Assembly: GCA_946965045.2 (NCBI GenBank)
Contig: OX337230.1
Span: 4,305,364-4,369,363 of the forward strand
Origin: Epithemia pelagica
Taxonomy: Eukaryota > Bacillariophyta > Bacillariophyceae > Surirellales > Surirellaceae
Reading direction: 5' to 3'
DNA: 64,000 nucleotides
Positions 33,115 to 41,103 of this stretch are shown here, in pieces. Made by a program: the position numbers and the translations under genes. Within the stretch, counting starts at the first letter, position 1; each line of letters begins with the position of its first letter. A model generated the notes under the pieces. It saw only the letters and a program-made list of their open reading frames with translations, ran no database searches and had not been told where the DNA came from.

Positions 33115-33434
33115 GGTGTTATTTGGTTGGTTCGATGTTTATTTAATGTGCGGTGTGATGTGGTTTATTTAATGTGTGATGTGATGTGAACCCGGATGTA
33201 CCACGTGTGCCACGTATGTACCACGTATGTGATACCCGGATGTGTGTTGTGATGTGCGACTCCTGGAAATTTCCGTTGATTTCGACAAATTTTCGCCGAG
33301 TTTCAACAAATTTTCGCCGAATTTTCGCGATTTGACGGGAATGTGTGGCGTGTTGTGCGACCAAGGGTACCCGGATGTGCGTTGAGTTTAAGTCTTGGAA
33401 AGGTTTTGAGAGGACGGGAGTTAACTATGAGTAA
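33115..33434. other. Inner element spacer between the two ORFs
   Basis: About 320 bases with imperfect short repeats: TTTATTTAATGTG and ATGTACCACGTATG units, and a repeated ACAAATTTTCGCCGA motif at about 33285-33330. No coding content seen; it may hold a second leader or promoter for gag-pol. Confidence 0.55.
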
Positions 33435-34214
33435 TTAAGCTTCGGTCTCCGAATCCTCACCCTCTTCCGAATGATCAGAGTCGCTTCCAGGCTCAGATGG
33501 GGCAGCACAAGCAACAGAAGAAGGGGAATCACCTTCAGCCAGGTGGTTCTCGACCTCGGCACGCAAAGGGTAGATAGTTGCACGATGGTCCTCGATGGTA
33601 TGGACCTCGTGGATGTAGGCAACGTAGTTATCTAGGCGTACAACGTTAGGAGGCAGAGGGCAAGTCGTCGCGTTCACGACGTGGATGGTATTGTAGTATC
33701 CAGTTGGGCGCTCGAAGGTTAGGAAGCGGAGGTGGACAGTACGGATGGGGTTGCCCGAGAGGGCGGCAAAGATGAGGCGACGCCTCGGAGAACGATGAAG
33801 TTGGTCGTTCAGACGGTCAATGTCTTCTTGGTCGACGATGTGGGTCACCGATTGGAACTGGCGTTCGATCTGGGTCTCCCCACGGATGATCTCGGGATCG
33901 AAGGTCGAACAAGTTGGTTGGCGGAAGTACTTGATATGATCAGCAATCAACCGGGTGGTACGACGGGATCGAGAAGGGACGAGCCGACGAGGCGGACTCG
34001 GGGGCCGAAGCAACGGCGCAGGGATTGGAGCGTGAGGCTGGGTTGGAGTCTCGAATGGGTTGCTGTTGGAACTGTCGACGGAGATGTTGACCGATGTGTT
34101 GGCTGCCTTCGGCGTCGGCACCAGTTCCTGCTGCACCAGGGTATCGGGCTGCCCGGGATGCAGGTTGGCTCGATAGATCTGTCGTACAGGAGTGATAATC
34201 TCGTTAGTATCCAT
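33435..34214 (-). CDS. Extra ORF ahead of gag, unknown function
   Basis: 259 residues from ATG 34214 (MDTNEIITPVRQIYR) to 33435, in the sense direction of the inner element and between its 5' LTR and gag-pol. Pro-rich and Arg-rich N-terminal half (RPPSPPRRLVPSRSRR), a more ordered middle (about 95-205, with LIFAALSGNPIRTVHLRF), and an acidic Ser/Glu tail. No cysteine cluster, membrane helix or catalytic motif was recognised. Copia elements normally start with gag here, so this is either a captured gene, an accessory protein, or a gag portion encoded separately. I do not recognise the family. Confidence 0.75.
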   Translation of the reverse strand: MDTNEIITPVRQIYRANLHPGQPDTLVQQELVPTPKAANTSVNISVDSSNSNPFETPTQPHAPIPAPLLRPPSPPRRLVPSRSRRTTRLIADHIKYFRQPTCSTFDPEIIRGETQIERQFQSVTHIVDQEDIDRLNDQLHRSPRRRLIFAALSGNPIRTVHLRFLTFERPTGYYNTIHVVNATTCPLPPNVVRLDNYVAYIHEVHTIEDHRATIYPLRAEVENHLAEGDSPSSVACAAPSEPGSDSDHSEEGEDSETEA

Positions 34215-34233
34215 GAAACCACAAGGAAATAAG

Positions 34234-34250
34234 CTTTGAGACTGTTAATC
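34234..34250 (-). other. Putative primer binding site, tRNA-Asn-like
   Basis: The plus strand next to the 5' LTR reads GAGACTGTTAATC, which looks like a tRNA-Asn anticodon arm (loop CTGTTAA with anticodon GTT). No TGG for a tRNA 3' end is present, so priming by an internally cut tRNA fragment is inferred, as known for Drosophila copia and yeast Ty5. Confidence 0.5.
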
Positions 34251-35033
34251 TGTTACAATTCTTTCTGAATCGTAGGGACATTGATGCTCGGTAGAGCAGA
34301 CAATCAGGTAGGTCACCAACCGATACAAGCTTCTCAGGGTCAGAGAAGCAAGCAAGTCGAAGTCTATCAGAAGGATAGTCGGGACACAAAAGAGGATGTG
34401 ATAAATGGTGATATTGTTAGATTGTGTGTTGATTACTACGATAGGTCTACGTGAAATGTTCGGTCCTGCCAAGGGTCATGTGTCATAGGTTCTTGGCGGC
34501 AACAGGTTTGGAATAGTTGGAGTTGATTCATGTGATGTATATGACATGTATATGTGGGCGGATAACATATACAGGGTCAACAGCTCTTGCTTTGGGTTGG
34601 CATAGTTGTTTTCATGGCGCGCAGCTTGTTGACAATTTGGAGATTGTGGGAATGGAAATATGGTCTCGCGTGATCGTGTGTCGTGCTTGGGATACTTAGA
34701 CCGTTGGATCGGATAGATGCCGATAGCGCTCGGATGTCGCTTGGGCGCGCTCGATGATTTCGGGCGCGTACGCTTAGGGCGTTAGTATAATGTCCGAGCA
34801 ACGGCCAAATTTATGTCCGTTGTAATACCGCACGACCCAGTTTAGTCTTGAGAGTGAGTTCGTCAATCTATTCTCACTTTTCATGATTTGCGAAGAAATA
34901 TAGGTCGATATAGCGCGAAGCTAGGAAACATAGCTCGAAGCTAGAGGGCATGATGTGATAGCACGAGGCTATGTGACATGGGGAATCGATGAGATGTAGA
35001 ATCTAACCACCATAGACGGTGAGAATTCTAACA
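34251..35033 (-). repeat. Inner element 5' LTR (783 bp)
   Basis: Same length and, by eye, the same sequence as 26650-27432. On the minus strand it should hold the promoter and the transcript start for both ORFs. Confidence 0.95.
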
Positions 35034-35526
35034 GGTTTGCTCCTGGTGTTGCGAGGTCCAGTGGGATCTTTGCGTTTGATCCATCCTCCAACATGCCCAA
35101 ATCTCGTGCCCGAGTATTCAGCAGGTTGATGAATAGTTGGAACCGACTCGGTTCTACATCGAACTTTTCGTAGGTACTAAACAAGGAGCGAGTGGCTTGC
35201 TCATAGTATTTTCGGCCTTATTTGGTACTGAAATCCAATTGCTGCCCGATTCCGGCTCGGAGTGGGGTCCTTAGGAATGGTCCTGGTCCTCCTCCTCCTG
35301 GTGCTCTGTCTCCTGCGCCCCCTGCTGCTACAGCAGCGGCAGCTGCATTCGCGGCGGCGTTCGCAATAGCTTGCTGGATTGCTTGCGTGGCTGCTCCCAA
35401 TGCTCCCACGATTGCAGCTGCTTCGGCTCCTAGCGGTGCTGGTCCTCCGCCTCCGCCTCCGCCTACTGGTGGTGCTCCATCACCACCGCCACCTCCTGGT
35501 GCAGGAGCGCCGTCTCCGCCGTCCAT
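35034..35526 (-). pseudogene. Outer element gag, 5' part
   Basis: Starts at ATG 35526 (MDGGDGAPAPGGGGG) with a Gly/Ala/Pro-rich leader, then an in-frame TAA at 35218-35220, after which the same frame goes on (GRKYYEQATRSLFSTYEKF) to the inner element's insertion point. The stop is an old lesion independent of the nested insertion. The first five bases (35034-35038) are the right copy of the GGTTT duplication. Confidence 0.8.
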
Positions 35527-35578
35527 TCTTGCTTGCCTGCGAGTCCGTATCTTGTAATACCCTTCAAATCCTGGTTTC

Positions 35579-35596
35579 GTTAGCGCAGAGGAAGCG
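35579..35596 (-). other. Putative primer binding site, tRNA-Met D-arm-like
   Basis: Plus-strand TAGCGCAGAGGAAGCG abuts the 5' LTR and closely resembles the D-arm of methionine tRNAs. No TGG start. Priming from a tRNA fragment is inferred. Confidence 0.4.
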
Positions 35597-35808
35597 TGTT
35601 GAAATCCAACTGTTGTCTCCGTAAAGCTGGATGGGCTAAAAGAGATGAAATTTAAAGGGGAAAAGAGTATTATAACGTTACGTTGACGGTGTCCCTTGAC
35701 GATGAGTTGGTGAGTGATTGGTAGGGTACGTCAGGCGGAAAGTGCCCTTTGATGACGTGTGCGTCCGGGGGATGTCCCCGAAGCACCGGGTGACCCAATA
35801 TCTTCACA
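35597..35808 (-). repeat. Outer element 5' LTR (212 bp)
   Basis: Starts TGTTGAAATCC and ends TTCACA on the plus strand; similar to 20855-21065 with scattered substitutions and indels, so older than the inner element. Confidence 0.85.
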
Positions 35809-36619
35809 TGTGTCAATCGCAATACAACGGGGAGATTCAGTTTGGCTTGCTGTCAATGTTGTGAGCTGTGTGAAATTGTGTCCGGAGTAGGCGGTCCCTT
35901 TTTCTTCACGAAAGCCTTAACGACTCTTTGCAAGTGTTCCCATTATGCTCTTTGGATTGGTTCGTCGTAGTTATGAGATTTGGTAGTTGCCACCAGCACC
36001 AGCATCCATCCATGTTCCTGGAGTGCGCACCAAAAGAGCGAAGTAGCCAGTGAGGATGGACAAGGAAAGGTGGGTTTGGGTGTTTGGATGGGTCTTGCTG
36101 GATAGTTTCTTGAAACGTCTCCGTCTGCTCTTGCGTAGAGGTGCGAGGCACAACAAACTTTGTGAGGAATCTGACGTGTATCCACATCTTGTTTTTCAAA
36201 GAGGAGGGGCACAAGAAGTCTCGATTCCTTTGTCTTTCGCTCTATTGCCTCATTTCTCATTTCGGATGCAATGTCCCAAACAAGTACACAAGACGCAAAA
36301 AGTGTTTGGTCGGAGAGTCATTCGAGCGAGGCACCTTCAGCCTTTCTTCAAGTACGCAAGACGGAAACGCGAGACACCAAAAGACCCTGGCAACTTTTGT
36401 GCCAGTGTCACTCTCCGCCATTTCGTGAGAGCTTTTGGACAGTCTCGCCTCGCGCGTACGGGGTCGCGTTGCAATAGCGGATTGGATTCGGGTTTCAATC
36501 AGTCGTGGTTGTTGCCGTCACCATGGACCATGGAGATCACACAAACAATGTAGAACACAATCCACTGATCCACACCGTACGATTGACCGCATTCTTCTTG
36601 GCGCTACAGCTACAACATC
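35809..36619. promoter_or_regulatory. KIN17-2 upstream region, cut from FRE-C
   Basis: Second copy of 14600-15420. In unit 1 it separates divergent FRE and KIN17; here its FRE side ends at the retrotransposon. Small indels against copy 1 break every long frame, supporting a non-coding reading. Confidence 0.6.
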
Positions 36620-38083
36620 ATGCCCAAAGCAGAAAAGGGCTCCGTGAAGGACATTGCAAAACGCATCAAGGCTAAGGGCTTGCAAAAGCTCAAGTTTTAT
36701 TGTCAAATTTGCGAAAAGCAGTGTCGCGATGCCAACGGCTTCAAATGCCACATTCAATCCGACTCTCATTTGCGTCAAATGAAACTCTTTTCGGAAAATG
36801 CGTCCGGTCGGATGGATCAATATTCTCGCGAATTTGAAAAAGTCTTTTTGGATACACTCCGCATGTTGCATGGGACGGCGCAGGTGAATGCCAATCAAGT
36901 CTACCAACAAGTCATTCGCGACAAGCAACACATTCACATGAATGCCACCATTTGGGCGACACTCAAGGATTTTTGTCAATATTTGGGCAAGACGGGCAAA
37001 TGTCGTGTCGAAGAAACGGAACGAGGATGGTACATTACCTACATTAATCGCAATGTCGAATCGCTGTTGCGACAACAACAAGCGCAAGAACGACAGGAGG
37101 CCGCCTTGCAAGCCGAAGCGCAGTATCAAAAACAATTGGACGAACGCAAACGTCAAGAAGCGTCCATGGCACTGGAAAAGGCGGGTGTTTTGCAACAACA
37201 ACCAACCACCAACATGGCTGAACGGGCACACCATGAAACGATTCACATTCAAAAGGACAAGCTAGTATTAGCAGGAGCACAATCCAATAAGAAGGCAACG
37301 ACGAAACGGGCCGTGATCCACAATGTGTTGGATACGGGAAGTGACGACGACGACGACGAGGAACATGACATGGAGAAGGAGGAGCTGGAGAATGCTGCTG
37401 TGGCCAAGGATTTGTCGACAAACAAAAGGCTCCTGACACCAAAGGACACGACGACGACAACGACGAGTAGTAGCAGTCGAAAACGACCACGACACAGCAG
37501 TGCAACAGCACCAGAGAAAGGTTTCGATCAACCAGCACAGCGTGAGCCAAACCAACAACAAGAACCACAACCACAACCATCGGCACAACGACAAAGGGAT
37601 CCATCGGTCTGGTTGTATCGAGACATTGTGGTACGCATCATTGACCAAACCTATCGCGGTGGACGCTACTTTCGGCGCAAAGCCTATGTCGATCGTGTCA
37701 TTTTACCAGACAACGACAACGACAACAAGGACTCTTCCAAGCAGCAGCAATCACAACCACTCGCTGAACTCACACTCTTGCGCGATTCCAATCAGGACGA
37801 TGATGAAAAGGACGACGTGATCGTGTTGCGGCTGGCCCAGGATTGTTTGGAAACGGTCGTTCCCAAACAGGCCGACACACTAATGACAACCAGCAGCAAT
37901 AGCAGCAGCAAGAACAAGCACAAACAAAGCAAGAGTCGGGTTCGAATCTTGGTGGGACCCTACCGTGGCAAAAAGGCTGTGGTGGTGGCCTTGAACAAAC
38001 CAAACTATCAAGGACGACTGCAATTGGACAATGGCACTATATTGGAGTCAATGCCCTTTGAACATTTTGCCTTGCTGGCTTAA
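36620..38083 (+). CDS. KIN17-like DNA/RNA-binding protein, copy 2
   Basis: 487 residues, single exon from ATG 36620. The N-terminal zinc finger (CQICEKQC), winged-helix region and C-terminal KOW-like segment are the same as in copy 1 (15421-16896). Differences are concentrated in the acidic and Gln-rich linker (for example a short deletion after PEKGF and altered Gln runs). Both copies are open, so the duplication has left two potentially working genes. The upstream region is kept for at least 800 bases. Confidence 0.92.
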   Translation: MPKAEKGSVKDIAKRIKAKGLQKLKFYCQICEKQCRDANGFKCHIQSDSHLRQMKLFSENASGRMDQYSREFEKVFLDTLRMLHGTAQVNANQVYQQVIRDKQHIHMNATIWATLKDFCQYLGKTGKCRVEETERGWYITYINRNVESLLRQQQAQERQEAALQAEAQYQKQLDERKRQEASMALEKAGVLQQQPTTNMAERAHHETIHIQKDKLVLAGAQSNKKATTKRAVIHNVLDTGSDDDDDEEHDMEKEELENAAVAKDLSTNKRLLTPKDTTTTTTSSSSRKRPRHSSATAPEKGFDQPAQREPNQQQEPQPQPSAQRQRDPSVWLYRDIVVRIIDQTYRGGRYFRRKAYVDRVILPDNDNDNKDSSKQQQSQPLAELTLLRDSNQDDDEKDDVIVLRLAQDCLETVVPKQADTLMTTSSNSSSKNKHKQSKSRVRILVGPYRGKKAVVVALNKPNYQGRLQLDNGTILESMPFEHFALLA

Positions 38084-38424
38084 TAAGGAGCTATCCTACC
38101 GTATTGCTACTACCGAATCCCTTTCTCGGTGCATCTGTAATACAGGAGAACCGCATTTGACGGGGACTAACAGGCGCTCAATGCCAGCAGCAACTCGTGA
38201 CTCCTGAATGCCCCCTTGCTGCTGGGCGCTCCATGATCCAGAGACACGCTTCGTCTATTCTAGCGTCCTACCTAGGTAGACAAATAGGCATGCTGTGAGA
38301 TAATCTTCCGCAATCATCATCATTACTAATAGGACTGCTTGAAGGATATAAGGACATTATGTACATTCACCACAAGTCTACAGTAACACAGGTAGAGTCT
38401 TCATTGCTCATTTCTAGGGCTCTA
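38084..38424. other. Convergent spacer, KIN17-2 and nucleoredoxin
   Basis: Copy of 16897-17212 with a small extra segment around 38255-38275 (TATTCTAGCGTCCTACC). No coding feature. Confidence 0.6.
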
Positions 38425-39558
38425 TCATTTGGCACTGGCAGCCAGTGTTCTCCAGCGGTGTACCTGTAGTGGTTGGCCCACGGCATTGGATTCCACAATT
38501 CGTCCGGTACGACCGTCCAAGACGACCAGTCGTGGAATGCCCGTGACACGAATGGCTCCCATGAGTTCTTCTCGGGCATCTTCTTCATAGTCGACAGCCA
38601 GCCAGGGCATGGACGAAGTGTAATACTGTCGAAACCCAGCCTCATTGTGATCGGCGGACAAAAAGACAATTTCGACAGCCGACCAATTGTCTTGGTTGGA
38701 CGATGATGATGATGATACGAGCGACTTGTACCATTGGGCCAATTGCGGAGTAAAATTGCGACAGGGACCACACCAACTGGCACTGGCATACAAGAGGACA
38801 AATTCTTTGCCACCCAAGGCATCTTCCAAGGATATCGTCGTCGTCGTCGTGTCCGTTCCTTCTGTTCCCCGTTTCAACAAGGTTTGGTGTTCCAGAGACT
38901 GAAACCACCGTTTCATTCCGTCCGACAGTCCAAACGGGACAATGATTTGGGATGGAGGAGAAAAGAAGTCTCTGGAAGAATTGCTGCTTTCATCATCCTT
39001 GTTGTCACTCGTGGAGGCCGGTCGGACACGAAATTGATAGCCGTTGGAGGAGATGAGGTTCTTTTTGCGCACTTGCCGACCGGCAAAAGATGAAGCCACG
39101 GTTTTCCATTCACTGCCACCGACATTTTCTCGCAATTGAATCTCATATGCAGAACATGACACAGCCTCTTTCCAGGAAACCAAAGCCGAATTCTTGCTTC
39201 CACCCAGGGACACGCTAGGAGCCTCCATGCGGTTTCCCGCTTGTTCTTTGGACAATAACTGAAAGGGCTCTGAGTGACTGACCCAATTCGTCACATCTTT
39301 TCCTTCTTCTGTGACAGCACCGACTCGAAAGGTAAATCCCTTGTTGTTGGTTTCATCCACCAGGTTCTTCTTTTTGGCTTGTGTCGTTGTGAGCTTGTCC
39401 GAAAGCGTTTCAAAGGCGGCAGTGTCCACATCCTCTCCGGCTTTTCGAAACTGCAATATATATCGAAGCGATCCTTCGACTGCTGGCCATGAAATGGTCA
39501 AGGCATCCACGTCGGCATCCAACAACACAATCATGCTCTTGTCGTCGACCATTGTCAT
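38425..39558 (-). CDS. Nucleoredoxin-like protein with FN3 domains
   Basis: 377 residues in one exon from ATG 39558 (MTMVDDKSMIVLLDADVDAL). Two fibronectin-III-like domains at about 10-100 (ALTISWPAVEGSLRYILQFR) and 105-195 (ALVSWKEAVSCSAYEIQLR). A thioredoxin-like domain of the nucleoredoxin/tryparedoxin type follows at about 235-365, with ASWCGPCRNFTPQL, SMPWLAVDYEED and VTGIPRLVVLDG. The CxxC pair suggests a working disulfide reductase; no signal peptide or membrane segment is seen, so a cytosolic or nuclear place is likely. The FN3 plus nucleoredoxin combination may serve protein docking. It is the only complete copy; copy 1 at 17213 is truncated by the tandem duplication. Confidence 0.85.
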   Translation of the reverse strand: MTMVDDKSMIVLLDADVDALTISWPAVEGSLRYILQFRKAGEDVDTAAFETLSDKLTTTQAKKKNLVDETNNKGFTFRVGAVTEEGKDVTNWVSHSEPFQLLSKEQAGNRMEAPSVSLGGSKNSALVSWKEAVSCSAYEIQLRENVGGSEWKTVASSFAGRQVRKKNLISSNGYQFRVRPASTSDNKDDESSNSSRDFFSPPSQIIVPFGLSDGMKRWFQSLEHQTLLKRGTEGTDTTTTTISLEDALGGKEFVLLYASASWCGPCRNFTPQLAQWYKSLVSSSSSSNQDNWSAVEIVFLSADHNEAGFRQYYTSSMPWLAVDYEEDAREELMGAIRVTGIPRLVVLDGRTGRIVESNAVGQPLQVHRWRTLAASAK

Positions 39559-41103
39559 GGCACTGTGTGATGAAGTGTCACAGCAAATTTTGGGTTTTGC
39601 GGTCGCGGAGTTCCATCCGACCCTCCATCGTCCACTCCAGGAGCGGACCGAGACACACGGACGCCAGCCTCACCACTTAAGTAATATTATTACCGTTATT
39701 GCTCGCGTGCAATAGCGAGCCAGCGACACTCTCCCACTCACATTTTGATTCGAGAACAAAAGAGACGAGCGATTCGGGAGGGTGGCAAGAGAAAAGGACC
39801 ATGGAAAAGCAATTGACTTAACCGCGCTATCCAAACAACGCGAGAGATTGAATTGTGTCTGGCACCCTGCAAAAGGTTTGGTGCTGGAAAATCTCCATCC
39901 GTAGCAGTCCATACACTTGAGCTATTCCTCTGGCGTCGCAACCTGCAAAACGTTTGTTGCGTTGCCACAAAATCTCTCGTCCTGCACGGACAAGATGGAA
40001 ATGCTTCATGCGATATGGAGGGAATCAAGGCAAATCCATATCATTCCACGTGAGCGGTTTCTCGCGTTGCGGCAGGCAAATTGTTTGTTGTTTCGCTTCC
40101 TTCTGTTCCAAGCAACAGCAAGGAAAAACTCTTGGGCACGAATAAGAGCTATCAAATGGTGTATGCGACAATAGCATGCAAGCCATTCCTTGCGATGCAA
40201 CAGGCAAAAGTGTTGTTGTTGTGTCGCGGCATTTTGTTCCAAGCGGACAGAAACGGGGAGTGCCCCTATAATTCAACCAAACACAACTGGGTCGCAGTGT
40301 TTGGCAATCTGTTCCTTGCAACAGCAAACAAAAACTCTGGAGCACGAACAAGAGGCTCGATATGGAAGGGAATACAGGAAAAACCATATATTATGCAACA
40401 TGAGCCAATTTTCGCCATGCCACATACACAATGTATGTAGCTTTGCAAGCTGTTCACAGCAACAGCAACGGGGAGTACGCTAAAGGTTCTATGGAACTGA
40501 AACCAAATCTCTGAAACATGGAGGGATAGGCAAATCCATATACGGCATGAGTCATTAATCGCTTTGCAACAGGCATTTGTGTGTTGTTTCGTGGGCTGTT
40601 CTCAGCAACCGCAACGGGGACGCTATATTCATGTTCTAAGGAACTGAAACAAAATCTCTGGAACAGGGACAAGAGAAACGAAATAGCCACTGCGCTTTCG
40701 AGGGATAAGACATTATTGCTTCGCAACCTGTTACATCAAGAAAGGATGTGTAACTAGATTTCTTAGCACCAATCTGTTACGCACAATATTCGGTTCCGCC
40801 CAAGCCCAACGACAAAGAGATACTGCTGCCTGAGATCCTATTAGCCAAGTTTGAGTCGTCAAAGGATGCGTATGTCCTGTTATCATATCGATTCAGTGGA
40901 GCAAAGCAAATCGTCCCACAAGCAAGATGACATCAAATCTGGCAATTTCCTGTCCCTGTAGGATTTCTGGTTATGACCATGGTAAACAGGAACAATATGC
41001 TTTGAGGGAGGCGTTCGTGGAGACAAGCACGTAACCCCTTTGTTTTCTTGTTTGACTTCTCATGACTCTGGTTCCTGATCGGTAGGACATCATGGCACTG
41101 AGA
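39559..41103. other. Gene-free interval with degenerate repeats
   Basis: No convincing gene on either strand. 39850-40740 is a degenerate repeat array (separate entry). 40740-41103 is unremarkable. Confidence 0.6.
39850..40740. repeat. Degenerate tandem repeat array
   Basis: Several diverged units that share the blocks TTGCAACAGGCAAA, GTTGTTTCG, TTCCAAGCAACAGC or TTCTCAGCAAC, CAACGGGGA, AACTGAAACAAAATCTCTGG, GGCAAATCCATAT and a CATGAG segment, in the same order. Unit spacing is roughly 150 bases and uneven. Too diverged for an exact consensus by eye. Confidence 0.5.

Larger units (their letters stand above)
26650..35033 (-). mobile_element. Inner Copia LTR retrotransposon, intact and young
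   Basis: Complete 8384-bp element on the minus strand, nested in the outer element's gag. LTRs of 783 bp at both ends start TGTTAC and end CTAACA; they looked identical throughout by eye. It is flanked by a perfect 5-bp duplication GGTTT. Sense order: 5' LTR, putative primer site, extra ORF (34214-33435), spacer, gag-pol (33114-27427), purine tract, 3' LTR. Matching LTRs and an open polyprotein indicate a very recent insertion that may still be mobile. Confidence 0.95.
20855..35808 (-). mobile_element. Outer Copia LTR retrotransposon, degenerate, nested
   Basis: A Copia-order element on the minus strand, inserted in unit 2 of the duplication. The 5' LTR is at 35597-35808 and the 3' LTR at 20855-21206. 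Order in the sense direction is gag, protease, integrase, RT, RNase H, which is the Copia order. It carries stops in gag and pol and a frame change between integrase and RT, and is interrupted by a second element at 26650-35033. No clean target duplication: TGTGT follows the right end, and a TGTGT lies three bases off the left end. Confidence 0.88.
17941..39125. repeat. Tandem segmental duplication, unit 2, split
   Basis: Second copy of the block at 11941-17940: FRE-C, KIN17-2 and the nucleoredoxin C-terminus, interrupted by the retrotransposon nest at 20855-35808. Homology to unit 1 ends near 39125 inside the nucleoredoxin gene, exactly where unit 1 ends. The half-sites (17941-20850 and 35809-39125) add up to about 6.2 kb. 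The excess over unit 1 is largely an AT-rich insert and small tandem duplication near 18.1-18.3 kb. Confidence 0.88.
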
